This document shows, in pieces, positions 34,789-43,429 of a stretch of DNA of 64,000 nt. The stretch is taken from NCBI GenBank assembly GCA_910577735.1, contig CAJTOO010000010.1, positions 62,001 through 126,000 of the forward strand, given 5' to 3'. The number at the start of each line of letters is the position of its first letter. Position 1 is the first letter of the stretch. Below the pieces are notes generated by a model. The model had not been told where the DNA came from and searched no databases. It saw only the letters and a program-made list of their open reading frames with translations. The position numbers and the translations under genes are program-made. This stretch comes from an uncultured Lachnospiraceae bacterium (lineage in GTDB: Bacteria > Bacillota > Clostridia > Lachnospirales > Lachnospiraceae).

Positions 34789-36426
34789 CTAGTTCTTAAT
34801 CTGTGCTTCCACTAGACTGCCATGGCAGTACCGCTCCCTGAGAAGAGGTTTCTCAATCTTACCTGTAGGATTTCTTGGCACTTTCTCAAAGATAACCTTT
34901 CTTGGCCGCTTATAACGGGGAAGCTCCTTGCAGAATTCCATAATCTCCGCTTCCGTACAGGATACCGCTTCTTTCAATTCAATGATTGCCGCCGCAATTT
35001 CTCCAAGTCTTGCATCCGGCAGACCAATCACTGCCACATCCTTAATCCTGTCATTTCGGCGCAGGAAGTCCTCAATCTGTACCGGATACAGGTTCTCACC
35101 CCCTGAGATGATAACATCCTTTTTCCGATCAACCAGATAGATAAACCCATCCTCATCCATACGAGCCATATCCCCTGTATAGAGCCAGCCTTCTTTTAAG
35201 ATTTCTTCTGTGGCCTCGGAATTTTTATAATAACAGAGCATAACACCCGGTCCATGGACGATGAGTTCTCCCACTTCTCCCTGTGCAACCGCCTGTCCCT
35301 GTTCATCCACAATCTTCGCTTCCCAATGATATCCCGGCTTGCCGATTGCTCCTACTTTATGTATATTCTCTACGCCCAGATGTACACAGCCAGGCCCTAT
35401 GGACTCACTGAGACCATAGTTGGTATCATATTGATGGTGCGGGAAATGCTTCTTCCAACGCTGAATCAGACTGGGTGGAACGGGCTGCGCCCCGATATGC
35501 ATCAGGCGCCACTGCTCCAAAAGATAATGTTCCATATCCACCTGTCCGGAATCAATTGCATCCAGAAGATCCTGTGCCCAGGGCACCAGCAGCCATACAA
35601 TCGTACATTTTTCTTCCGTGACCGCCCTCAAAATCCACTCCGGCTTCACACCCCGAAGAAGAACTGCCTTACCGGCCGTAATCAGAGACCCGAACCAGTG
35701 CATTTTCGCGCCGGTATGATATAGCGGCGGTATACACAAAAATACGTCCTCCCTCGTCTGCCCATGATGGTTCTGCTCCGTCTCACAGGAAGAACGCAGC
35801 GCGCGGTGGTTATGCAGAATCGCTTTGGGAAACCCGGTGGTACCGGAAGAAAAATAGATCGCCGCATAATCTGTTTCTGTAAGTGCAATAGGCGGTGCAC
35901 TGGAAGAGCAAAATCCCATCAGCTTCAAACAGTCCTCTGTGTAAGAGGGCCCATCTGAACCGGGGAAAAACATCATCTTAACATCTGGAAGATTCTCCGC
36001 TATGGCATCCATTCGGCTGATAAATTCCGGTCCAAATACCAACACCTCCACATCTGCAAGTTCCAGACAATACTTAATTTCTTCTGCAGAATAACGGAAA
36101 TTCAGAGGCACAGCCACCCCGCCAGCCTTCAATATTCCAAAATAAATAGGCAGCCATTCCAGACAGTTCATCATCAGAATACCCACCTTTGTTTCCCGAC
36201 TCATCCCCCGGCTTAATAACAGATTGGCAAAACGATTGGCCCGTCTGTCAAAATCAGCCCAGCTCAGCTCCCGGCGGTATGGCGCTCCATTTCCCGCGCT
36301 CTCAATCAGGCTTGCCTCCCGCCAGGTCACCGCACTGTCGCGTTCCTGAGACGGATTTAACTCCACAAGAGCAGTATCTGAACCGTATAGACGAGCATTC
36401 CGCTCCAAAAACTCTGTGATAACCAT
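34789..36426 (-). CDS. AMP-dependent acyl-CoA synthetase/ligase
   Basis: A 545-residue member of the ANL superfamily that activates a carboxylic acid through an acyl-adenylate to its CoA thioester. Motifs: AAIYFSSGTTGFPKAILHNH (A3 phosphate loop, near residue 195), the aromatic/acid motif YDTNYGLSESIG near 330, LYTGDMARMDEDGFIYLVDR near 420 and the C-terminal lysine region RNPTGKIEKPLL. It is a different lineage from PaaK in the same operon, closer to medium-chain or benzoate/CaiC-like ligases. ATG 36426 lies nine bases after GGAGG, with an intervening ATG-TAA described separately. The thioesterase-like gene ends 26 bases upstream. Substrate not deducible; an aryl or short fatty acid fits the context. 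Confidence 0.88.
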   Translation of the reverse strand: MVITEFLERNARLYGSDTALVELNPSQERDSAVTWREASLIESAGNGAPYRRELSWADFDRRANRFANLLLSRGMSRETKVGILMMNCLEWLPIYFGILKAGGVAVPLNFRYSAEEIKYCLELADVEVLVFGPEFISRMDAIAENLPDVKMMFFPGSDGPSYTEDCLKLMGFCSSSAPPIALTETDYAAIYFSSGTTGFPKAILHNHRALRSSCETEQNHHGQTREDVFLCIPPLYHTGAKMHWFGSLITAGKAVLLRGVKPEWILRAVTEEKCTIVWLLVPWAQDLLDAIDSGQVDMEHYLLEQWRLMHIGAQPVPPSLIQRWKKHFPHHQYDTNYGLSESIGPGCVHLGVENIHKVGAIGKPGYHWEAKIVDEQGQAVAQGEVGELIVHGPGVMLCYYKNSEATEEILKEGWLYTGDMARMDEDGFIYLVDRKKDVIISGGENLYPVQIEDFLRRNDRIKDVAVIGLPDARLGEIAAAIIELKEAVSCTEAEIMEFCKELPRYKRPRKVIFEKVPRNPTGKIEKPLLRERYCHGSLVEAQIKN

Positions 36427-36431
36427 TACAT
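36426..36431 (-). other. Start-stop codon pair overlapping the ligase start
   Basis: Minus strand: GGAGGAACC ATG TAA TG. An ATG (36431-36429) at close distance from the strong ribosome-binding site is followed at once by TAA, whose last A begins the ATG of the ligase gene. The ligase frame starts four bases later. Confidence 0.7.
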
Positions 36432-36452
36432 GGTTCCTCCTTTTTGTATATG

Positions 36453-36851
36453 TTATCCGATAATATAAGCATTCATCGTTGCATGGGCCACATAAGTACC
36501 CAGTTCATCCCTTACATCTGCCATATATAACGCCGTGGTACGCCCAGCCCGCAGACAGGATGCCTCTGCAATCAGCCGCTTCCCTTTGGCCGGTGCAAGA
36601 AAGGTAATGGATGCCTGCTGACTGACTGTCTTTTTCTCAGAATATCCATTGGCAGCAACAGCACAGGCAATGTCAGCCAATGTAAAAATGGCGCCGCCCA
36701 TGGGCACATGATTCTCATTCATATGCTTTTCTTCTAAAGTCAGAGAACAGACAGCCTTCCCAGGCTCTGCTGCATCAATGACAACTCCTGTGGCATCCGT
36801 AGCAAAATGATCCTGTTGAAAACGACTGCGAATCTCTTCTAAAGCTGACAT
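36453..36851 (-). CDS. PaaI-type hotdog thioesterase
   Basis: A 132-residue single hotdog-fold protein of the PaaI/YbgC-like thioesterases, which release free acid from acyl- or aryl-CoA. ATG 36851 (MSALEEIRSRFQQDHFA), behind AGAGGAG, gives the usual family length; the open frame continues upstream through the promoter. The family segments are HMNENHVPMGGAIFTLADIACAVAA-like (about residues 50-75, holding the Asn/His and the catalytic Asp region) and SITFLAPAKGKRLIAEAS near 90. First gene of the operon of seven. Paired with the ligase, it could balance CoA esters and free acid. Confidence 0.88.
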   Translation of the reverse strand: MSALEEIRSRFQQDHFATDATGVVIDAAEPGKAVCSLTLEEKHMNENHVPMGGAIFTLADIACAVAANGYSEKKTVSQQASITFLAPAKGKRLIAEASCLRAGRTTALYMADVRDELGTYVAHATMNAYIIG

Positions 36852-36874
36852 AACCGGTCTCCTCTTTCCTGTCT

Positions 36875-36891
36875 GATATCCCTCGGATATC
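36875..36891. promoter_or_regulatory. Perfect inverted repeat in the operon leader
   Basis: GATATCC-CTC-GGATATC: seven-base arms around a three-base centre, between the predicted transcript start and the ribosome-binding site of the thioesterase gene. It could be a repressor site or a short RNA hairpin. Confidence 0.5.
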
Positions 36892-36917
36892 TTAATCCGA
36901 CAAATTGACAATAAAAT

Positions 36918-36956
36918 CACTTTTAACACTTTAACACTTTTAATCGTTAAAGTCAA
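36918..36956 (-). promoter_or_regulatory. Promoter of the aromatic-acid operon with three direct repeats
   Basis: TTGACT (36956-36951) and TAAAGT (36933-36928) on the minus strand with a 17-base spacer. Three tandem copies of TTAAA(A)GTG (36943-36935, 36934-36927, 36926-36918) cover the -10, half of the spacer and the start site. Repeats in this position commonly bind a regulator. Confidence 0.65.
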
Positions 36957-36962
36957 GTGAGA

Positions 36963-36999
36963 TGGAAAAATCGGTAACAGGAATCCCTGTCACCGATTT
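36963..36999 (-). terminator. Terminator overlapping the stop codon of the VWA gene
   Basis: On the minus strand AAATCGGTGACAGG pairs with CCTGTTACCGATTT (one G-U) around a four-base loop, followed by a T-run. The left arm contains the last codons and TGA stop of the VWA gene. The next promoter (-35 at 36951) starts right after the T-run. Confidence 0.85.
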
Positions 37000-38186
37000 A
37001 CCATCAATTTCATCATCGCCTGATTCAGACCGTCCACTGTCAGTTTATACATGGGGAACAATCCTTTGATTGCCGTCTCCGCCTCACGCCATGGCGCGTG
37101 GCCGGGTGCCATTTTCGGATTCAGCCACACCACCTTCTTATAGTGTCGTTTCATCAACAGCAGCCAGTCCATTCCACACAGCCCGCCATTAGGACCTCTG
37201 TAGTTTCCTGTGGTGGAATACAGCTCTTCCGGCGCCATGGCCGCATCCCCCACAATGATTACTTTATAATCACTGTCCAGATTCCGAAACATCCATTCCG
37301 TCTCAATCCAGTCTCCATTTTCACACTCTGGTGTGTTATAGAGATTGGCATAGATACAGTTGTGGAAGAAGTAGGTTTTGACATCTTTATAATGATTGGA
37401 TTTATGCACAGAATGAAACAACTCATTTAATAATGTCGTATAAGGAATCATGGTACCGCCGGAATCCATCAAAAGTAAAAGTTTCACCGCATTTTTCCGG
37501 GGCTTCTCCATCACGATCTGCAGACAGCCGCCGTTATTGCAGGTGGCGTCCACGGTACCGTTTATATCAAGCTCTGTCTCCGGTATATCCAGCTTGCTGG
37601 AAAACTGCCGCAGCTTCCGAAGGGCCATCTGGAACTGCCTGTTATCCAACACCTTATCATTCCTGAAATCACGATATTTTCTGGCGCCAACTACCTGGAA
37701 TGCAGACTGGTAACCTGTGGTGCCGCCCACGCGGATACCGCCCATATTGCCGCCCATATTGCCGAAAGACGTCTTGCCCATGGTTCCAATCCAATGACTG
37801 CCGCCATTATGCTCCTCACTCTGATCCCTGAGCCTTTCCTTAAACTTATTCTCCACGTCTTCCTTATCCAGGGTAATCACTTCCTGGTTCATCTCATGGC
37901 GCATCTCTTCAAACACTTCCTGCATCTCCGGTTTGTCCAGCCAGCGCATCATGTTCTTGCCGATCTCGTTCTCCGACTGTATTCCCTTAAACACTTCATC
38001 GAAGGCCATATCAAACTTATCAAACTCCGTCTCTGACTTTACTAAAATCATGCGCGCCAGATAATAGAATTCTGTGAGACTGCTGTGACACAACCCCTGG
38101 TCCAGGGCTTCCTGTAATGTCAGCCACTCACTTAAAGAGACTTCCAGTCCCTTATCTTTCAAGGTATAGAAAAATTTACTAAACAT
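36990..38186 (-). CDS. VWA-domain protein, CoxE-like partner of MoxR ATPase
   Basis: A 398-residue cytosolic protein. The N-terminal helical region (about residues 1-130) is followed by a Gly/Met-rich stretch (near 140-160, FGNMGGNMGGIRVGG), then a von Willebrand A-like domain (about 215-398). The metal-site strand reads LLLMDSGGTMIPY, so the usual DxSxS MIDAS motif is changed to DSGGT. A later Asp in IIVGDAAMAPEEL may complete the site. GAGGATGG precedes ATG 38186. It follows the MoxR gene by 94 bases. MoxR-VWA pairs act together as chaperone-like or metal-insertion machines; the client of this pair is not visible. Confidence 0.85.
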   Translation of the reverse strand: MFSKFFYTLKDKGLEVSLSEWLTLQEALDQGLCHSSLTEFYYLARMILVKSETEFDKFDMAFDEVFKGIQSENEIGKNMMRWLDKPEMQEVFEEMRHEMNQEVITLDKEDVENKFKERLRDQSEEHNGGSHWIGTMGKTSFGNMGGNMGGIRVGGTTGYQSAFQVVGARKYRDFRNDKVLDNRQFQMALRKLRQFSSKLDIPETELDINGTVDATCNNGGCLQIVMEKPRKNAVKLLLLMDSGGTMIPYTTLLNELFHSVHKSNHYKDVKTYFFHNCIYANLYNTPECENGDWIETEWMFRNLDSDYKVIIVGDAAMAPEELYSTTGNYRGPNGGLCGMDWLLLMKRHYKKVVWLNPKMAPGHAPWREAETAIKGLFPMYKLTVDGLNQAMMKLMVNR

Positions 38187-38280
38187 AAACCATCCTCATA
38201 CGAACATTCATCTCAGAATATCGGTACAGCAGACAATACAATGCTCTGCTGTCCATATCAGTGGTTCCGTCTGCTATCAT

Positions 38281-39099
38281 TTAGAAGTCTTTCTTCGCTC
38301 TGACGGTCTCTAAATCCTCATCCTTCTTAACCACCACACCGATAAACGGCAGTTCCTGTCTCAGTCTTTCCGTGGAGATGCCGCCAATCTGCAGGGCATT
38401 GATCCAGTCAATCAATTCTGAGGTGCTGGGTTTCTTGCGGATATCTTTCATGGAACGAATCCAGTAAAACACTTCCATGGCATCCTTCATCAGCTTATCC
38501 TCCACATCCGGATAATGGGTTCTCACAATCTCTTCCATCAAGGCCTGATCCGGGAAATCAATATAATGGAAAATACATCTGCGCAGGAAAGCATCCGGCA
38601 GTTCCTTCTCCGCATTGGAGGTGATGATCACAATCGGTCTGTGTTTTGCTTTCACGGTACGTTTGGTCTCATGGATATAAAATTCCATCTGGTCCAGTTC
38701 CCACAAAAGATCGTTGGGAAACTCCAAATCCGCCTTGTCTATCTCATCAATCAGAATAATAACCTGCTCTTCCGAATCAAATGCCTCTCCCAGCTTGCCA
38801 AGCTTAATATAGTGGGCGATGTCATCCACGCCTTCCTCCCCGAACTGCCCATCATAAAGTCTCTGAATCGTATCATACATATACAGGCCGTCCTGGGCCT
38901 TTGTTGTAGACTTGATGTTCCAGATAATCAGTTTCTTCCCAAGGGATTTGGCAATCGCCTGTGCCAGCATCGTCTTACCAGTACCCGGTTCCCCCTTCAC
39001 CAGCAGGGGTTTCTTCAGGGCAATCGCCACATTCACACTGGACAGAAGCTGCTCAGAAGCCACATAATCATTCGTACTCTCAAACTTTGTATTTACCAT
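38281..39099 (-). CDS. MoxR-family AAA+ ATPase
   Basis: A 272-residue AAA+ ATPase. ATG 39099 (MVNTKFESTNDYVAS), with AAAGGAT upstream, is preferred to a start 13 codons earlier. Walker A is KGEPGTGKTMLAQAIAKSL near residue 37, Walker B VIILIDEIDKADLEFPNDLL near 112, sensor 1 VIITSN near 160, and the arginine-finger region DAFLRRCIFHYIDFP follows. MoxR ATPases remodel protein partners together with VWA proteins, here the gene immediately downstream. The gene is divergent from metF across a 250-base region in which I found no convincing promoter. Confidence 0.9.
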   Translation of the reverse strand: MVNTKFESTNDYVASEQLLSSVNVAIALKKPLLVKGEPGTGKTMLAQAIAKSLGKKLIIWNIKSTTKAQDGLYMYDTIQRLYDGQFGEEGVDDIAHYIKLGKLGEAFDSEEQVIILIDEIDKADLEFPNDLLWELDQMEFYIHETKRTVKAKHRPIVIITSNAEKELPDAFLRRCIFHYIDFPDQALMEEIVRTHYPDVEDKLMKDAMEVFYWIRSMKDIRKKPSTSELIDWINALQIGGISTERLRQELPFIGVVVKKDEDLETVRAKKDF

Positions 39100-39349
39100 T
39101 TCAATATCCTTTCTGAACTTTTCTTTCGGTCTTACCATTTTCCATGCAGGCTGCTGTTATCTGCCTGTATAGCTTATGGATTTCAGTTATTGCACACACT
39201 ATAAATTTATGTTACGATATTTCAGATGTAAAAGCAAGGAATTAATACAGGGCTTTTCACCAAAAAGCTGCATCGAAAAGCAACATACATAAATGCAGCA
39301 GTTCTATCGTACAGGAAGAATACAAGAGCAGATGAAAGGAAGCTATCAT

Positions 39350-40204
39350 ATGTCAAAGACCCAAACAACTAAAAATAAACCCAGTCTTTCCTTTGAGATA
39401 TTTCCTCCCAAAAAGGAAGAAGAATTTGAAAACATATTCAGTTTTTTACAGGAAACTGCCAAACTGCATCCAGATTTTATCAGCTGTACTTACGGTGCCG
39501 GCGGCTCACGCGCCGGCAAGACAATCGAGATTGCCTCTTATATTCAGAAAGAACTAAAGATTGATGCCATCGCCCACATCACCTGTGTGGGCTTTACCAG
39601 AGAAGATCTTGAGAAAAACTGTGCCGCTTTACAGGAGGCCGGCGTAAACCATGTGCTGGCGCTGCGCGGAGACAGGCCTAAAGATATGTCTGATGAACAG
39701 TTTAACCGGCGGGAATTTTTCTACGCCACAGACTTGGTCCGTCATTTAAAGACCCATACAGATCTGCAGATTTCCGGTGCCTGCTATCCGGAGAAACATT
39801 TTGAGGCCCCCGATCTGGAAACGGATTTGAGACATCTGCGGGAAAAGGTGGATGCCGGTGTCACTTCCCTCGTCACACAGATGTTCTTTGACAATACTTA
39901 CTTTTACCGCTTTCTGGAGAAAGCGCGGGCCCTGGGAATCGATGTGCCGATCCACGCCGGTATCATGCCCATCACCACCGCCAAACAGCTGGGTACCACC
40001 GTCTCCCTCTCTGGCTCCTCCGTTCCCAAAGAGCTGGCTGATATCATTGCCACTTACGGAGAGAACAAGGAGGACATGCGCAAAGCCGGGATTGACTTTG
40101 CGGTTCGTCAGATCCGCGATCTGAAAGAACATGGCGTAGACGGCATACATCTTTATTCCATGAATAAATTAAAGACTACCACTGAAATCTGCGGACAAAT
40201 ATAG
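39350..40204 (+). CDS. metF: 5,10-methylenetetrahydrofolate reductase
   Basis: FAD enzyme that reduces methylene-THF to methyl-THF, for methionine synthesis or the methyl branch of the Wood-Ljungdahl pathway. ATG 39350 (MSKTQTTKNKPSLSFEIF), with AAAGGAAG upstream, gives 284 residues, the normal bacterial length. FEIFPPKKEEEFENIF carries the catalytic Glu. Later segments include CTYGAGGSRAGKTIEIA, HITCVGFTREDLEKN and VLALRGDRPKD of the FAD/folate site. It is a lone plus-strand gene ending at a bidirectional terminator. No SAM riboswitch was seen in its leader. Confidence 0.96.
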   Translation: MSKTQTTKNKPSLSFEIFPPKKEEEFENIFSFLQETAKLHPDFISCTYGAGGSRAGKTIEIASYIQKELKIDAIAHITCVGFTREDLEKNCAALQEAGVNHVLALRGDRPKDMSDEQFNRREFFYATDLVRHLKTHTDLQISGACYPEKHFEAPDLETDLRHLREKVDAGVTSLVTQMFFDNTYFYRFLEKARALGIDVPIHAGIMPITTAKQLGTTVSLSGSSVPKELADIIATYGENKEDMRKAGIDFAVRQIRDLKEHGVDGIHLYSMNKLKTTTEICGQI

Positions 40205-40227
40205 AAATCAGGCAAAATATTTCTGAT

Positions 40228-40264
40228 AAAAAGCGGGCAGCCTAGGCCACCCGCTTTATTTTTA
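40228..40264. terminator. Bidirectional terminator between metF and gpsA
   Basis: AAAGCGGG pairs with CCCGCTTT (40229-40236 with 40250-40257), with an inner GCC-TA-GGC helix. On the plus strand ATTTTTAT follows; A-rich flanks serve the minus strand. It lies between convergent genes. Confidence 0.85.
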
Positions 40265-40288
40265 TAATCAACTTGCATATATTTAAAA

Positions 40289-41311
40289 TCACTCATTATC
40301 TTCATCCCAGGGAATCAGAGGATTCTCAATCTTCTTATCCCGAAGCATCAGGTTCTTCACTGCTTCATCCACCGGCATTCCTTTGAAGAGGATATTGTTT
40401 ACCTGCTCTATGATAGGAAGCTGCACCTGGTATTTCTCTGCAAGACCCATAGCCGCCTTGGCCGAATAAACACCTTCCACCACCATCTTTACCTCATCCA
40501 TGGCCTGTTCCATGGTATACCCTTTACCAATCAGGATACCCGCCCGACGGTTTCTGGAATGCATGGAGGCACAGGTCACAATCAGATCCCCGATACCGGT
40601 CAGGCCGCTGAACGTCTCAATCTTGCCGCCCATGGACATACCAAGCCTGGCAATCTCTGCAATACCCCTGGTAATCAGCGCTGCCTTGGTGTTATCTCCA
40701 TATCCTAATCCATCGGCTATGCCTGCCGCTAAGGCGACCACATTTTTAAGCGCCGCTCCCAGCTCAATCCCCAGCATATCCGGACTGATATAGACACGGA
40801 ACACTTCATTCATGAAAACATTCTGCAAGTACTCTGCTGTGGTCTTTTTTCTGGCGCCCACCACGATAGTTGTGGGAATCCCCCTTCCCACTTCTTCTGC
40901 ATGAGAAGGTCCGGATAACACAGCCACCACAGCCTGAGGAATCTCTTCTTCAATAATCTGCGACAGGGTCAGAAGACTGTTCTCCTCTATTCCTTTTGCC
41001 ACATTGACAATGATCTGCCCATCTTCCACAAAAGGCGCCATATTGTGTGAAGTGCTTCTGGTATAGGGGGAAGGTACCGCTAACACCAGCACATCCTTAT
41101 CCTTCACCGCCTCCTCCAGATTCGTGGTAAATACCATGTCTTCCGGCAGCCTGACGCCAGGCAGTTTATCTTTATGCTCCCTCTCTTGCTGAAGCATATG
41201 AATCTCCGCTTCCACAATAGACCAGACTGTAATCTTATGTCCATTCCTGTGAAGCAGAACTGCTAACGCTGTTCCCCAGCTTCCTGCACCTATGATACTG
41301 ATATCTGCCAT
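40289..41311 (-). CDS. gpsA: NAD(P)-dependent glycerol-3-phosphate dehydrogenase
   Basis: Reduces dihydroxyacetone phosphate to sn-glycerol-3-phosphate for phospholipid synthesis. The 340 residues have the N-terminal Rossmann loop IIGAGSWGTALAVLLHRNGH, KGIEENSLLTLSQII near residue 105, and the catalytic-lysine segment GAALKNVVALAAGIADGLG near 190. GGAGG lies close to ATG 41311. Third gene of der-plsY-gpsA; the product of GpsA is the acceptor used by PlsY, so the two steps are encoded together (103-base gap). Confidence 0.97.
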   Translation of the reverse strand: MADISIIGAGSWGTALAVLLHRNGHKITVWSIVEAEIHMLQQEREHKDKLPGVRLPEDMVFTTNLEEAVKDKDVLVLAVPSPYTRSTSHNMAPFVEDGQIIVNVAKGIEENSLLTLSQIIEEEIPQAVVAVLSGPSHAEEVGRGIPTTIVVGARKKTTAEYLQNVFMNEVFRVYISPDMLGIELGAALKNVVALAAGIADGLGYGDNTKAALITRGIAEIARLGMSMGGKIETFSGLTGIGDLIVTCASMHSRNRRAGILIGKGYTMEQAMDEVKMVVEGVYSAKAAMGLAEKYQVQLPIIEQVNNILFKGMPVDEAVKNLMLRDKKIENPLIPWDEDNE

Positions 41312-41414
41312 GATCCTTCCTCCTTACTCTTTCTGCCTGCACCTGGTTTCCTGGTTTTTCCTGCTGACACAGTAACCGCCATAACGGTATCCTGTGACAT
41401 CTCAAGTCCAACAG

Positions 41415-42089
41415 TTATTTCGTATTCTCTGTGTTTTGTTCTGCTCCTTCACTCTTATGTGTCAGGTAAGTCTTACGTTCCGTACCGCTAAGAAGCCGCT
41501 TGATATTCTCCCTGTGTTTATAAAATGCCATCACCGTCAAAAAAGCAGCCAGGACATACATTTCATTTAATAAAGGTTGTGTCATACGGAAAACGCCGCT
41601 TTGTCCAAGGATTATCAGCTCCACCATAAAACCTGTGTACACCAAAAGAGAGCCAAGAGACACATAATGGGTCGTAAAAAATACGCCAAAGAACAAGATT
41701 ACGCCCACAGGAATCAGGTATGGGTGAAATGATAAAATCAACCCCGCTGTAGCGGCTATTCCCTTTCCCCCCTTGAATTTCAGGTAAAAAGGAAAATTAT
41801 GTCCGACGATTGCTCCCATGGCTGCATACAGCTTAAGCAGATAGACCATCTCCGGATGGGAACTGCCAAAAAGACAACTAACAAGCACCACCGCAAGAAT
41901 ACATTTCATGATATCTCCCACAAGCACCAGCAGCCCTGCCTTTGTTCCAAAGACCCGCAGGGTATTGGTGGTACCCGCATTGCCGCTTCCATAGTTTCTG
42001 ATATCAATTCCATGCAGTCTTCCGTAAATATATGCCGTCTGAAAAAGTCCAAAGGCATAGCCGATCAGTAAGCAAATAATCCGTTCCAC
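41415..42089 (-). CDS. plsY: Acyl-phosphate:glycerol-3-phosphate acyltransferase
   Basis: Membrane enzyme that acylates glycerol-3-phosphate with acyl-phosphate, the first acyl step of phospholipid synthesis. The start is GTG 42089 (MERIICLLIGYAFGLFQTAY), two bases after the der stop; a ribosome-binding AAGGAAAA lies within the end of der, so the genes are coupled. The 224-residue protein has several membrane segments and the family motifs GSGNAGTTNTLRVFG (about residue 36), KFKGGKGIAATAG (about 107) and HRENIKRLLSGTE near the C-terminus. A polar tail of about 20 residues ends the protein. Confidence 0.96.
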   Translation of the reverse strand: MERIICLLIGYAFGLFQTAYIYGRLHGIDIRNYGSGNAGTTNTLRVFGTKAGLLVLVGDIMKCILAVVLVSCLFGSSHPEMVYLLKLYAAMGAIVGHNFPFYLKFKGGKGIAATAGLILSFHPYLIPVGVILFFGVFFTTHYVSLGSLLVYTGFMVELIILGQSGVFRMTQPLLNEMYVLAAFLTVMAFYKHRENIKRLLSGTERKTYLTHKSEGAEQNTENTK

Positions 42090-42091
42090 TT

Positions 42092-43429
42092 TTACTTGTT
42101 TTCCTTTCTCTCTCTAATAATAAATTTAAGGGGCGTTCCTATAAAACCAAAGGTATCTCTGATTTGATTTTCCAGATAACGCTGATAGGAAAAATGCATC
42201 AGCTCCTTGTCATTGACAAAAATCACAAAGGTGGGAGGCTTGACCGCTGCCTGGGTAATATAATAAAGGCGCAGCCTTTTACCTTTATCAGAGGGCGGCT
42301 GCTGTAAGGCCACCGCTTCCGCCATGATCTCATTGAGCACTCCTGTAGCCACCCTCATGGAATGATTTTCATATACTGCATCTATCATATCATAAAGTTT
42401 CATAAGCCGCTGTCCGCTCACCGCCGAGATAAACATGATCTCCGCATAGGACATAAAGGAAAGTACCTGACGTATCTTCTGCGTATACTCTTTCACCGTC
42501 TTATCATTTTTCTCAACAGCGTCCCACTTATTGACTGCAATAATGACTGCCTTCCCCCGGTCATGGGCAATTCCGGCAATCTTGGCATCCTGTTCCGTCA
42601 CACCCTCCACCGCATCTATCACTAATATCACAATATCCGCCCGCTCCACTGCAGCCACGGTCCGTATGATCATATAACGTTCCAGTTCTTCTTTAATCTT
42701 ATTCTTTCTGCGCAGCCCAGCCGTGTCGATGAACACGTACTCCTTCCCATCATGGGTAATCTCCGTGTCGATAGCATCCCTGGTAGTGCCTGCAATGTCA
42801 GATACAATGACCCGGTTCTGGCCAATCAGTCGATTGATAATAGAGGATTTTCCCACATTCGGTTTACCGACAATGGCAACCTTGACCCGGTCATCTTCCT
42901 CTTCCTTTGCCGCCTCCTTATCAAAATAAGAAGTCACCTCATCCAGCAGTTCACCAAATCCAAGACGGTTTACGGAAGAGATTGGATAGGGCTCTCCGAT
43001 GCCCAGATTATAGAACTCGTAGACATCCGCCATATATTTCTTAAAGTCATCCACCTTATTGACCGCAAGCACCACAGGCTTTCTGGACCGCCTGAGCATG
43101 TCCGCCACTTTGGAATCTGCATCCTGCAGGCCCTGCTTTACATCCACAAGGAAAATGATCACGTCAGCTGTATCAATGGCGATCTGCGCCTGTTCCCGCA
43201 TCTGTGAAAGAATAATGTCCTTACTTTCCGGTTCAATACCGCCGGTATCAATCAGCGTAAAGTTCATGGTAAGCCAGCTGACATCCGCATAAATCCGGTC
43301 TCTGGTAATCCCCGGCATATCTTTTACGATAGATATATTTTCACCCGCCAGAGCGTTAAACAGTGTGGACTTACCCACATTAGGCCGCCCCACAACCGCC
43401 ACAATCGGCTTGGCATTCTTTTTACTCAT
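42092..43429 (-). CDS. der: Ribosome biogenesis GTPase Der (EngA)
   Basis: Double GTPase needed for 50S ribosomal subunit assembly. ATG 43429 (MSKKNAKPIVAVVGRPNVG), with GGAGGATAAC upstream, gives 445 residues. The first G domain has GRPNVGKSTLFNAL, DTGGIEP and NKVD. The second, from about residue 180, has GKPNVGKSSIINRL, DTAGLRRKNK and NKWD. A C-terminal KH-like domain begins near 355 and ends KFIIRERKENK. It heads the der-plsY-gpsA operon. Confidence 0.97.
   Translation of the reverse strand: MSKKNAKPIVAVVGRPNVGKSTLFNALAGENISIVKDMPGITRDRIYADVSWLTMNFTLIDTGGIEPESKDIILSQMREQAQIAIDTADVIIFLVDVKQGLQDADSKVADMLRRSRKPVVLAVNKVDDFKKYMADVYEFYNLGIGEPYPISSVNRLGFGELLDEVTSYFDKEAAKEEEDDRVKVAIVGKPNVGKSSIINRLIGQNRVIVSDIAGTTRDAIDTEITHDGKEYVFIDTAGLRRKNKIKEELERYMIIRTVAAVERADIVILVIDAVEGVTEQDAKIAGIAHDRGKAVIIAVNKWDAVEKNDKTVKEYTQKIRQVLSFMSYAEIMFISAVSGQRLMKLYDMIDAVYENHSMRVATGVLNEIMAEAVALQQPPSDKGKRLRLYYITQAAVKPPTFVIFVNDKELMHFSYQRYLENQIRDTFGFIGTPLKFIIRERKENK

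Noticed and set aside
39100..39349. SAM/SAH riboswitch ahead of metF
   Set aside because: The leader is short and A/T-rich and lacks the conserved S-box or SAH-switch sequence blocks.
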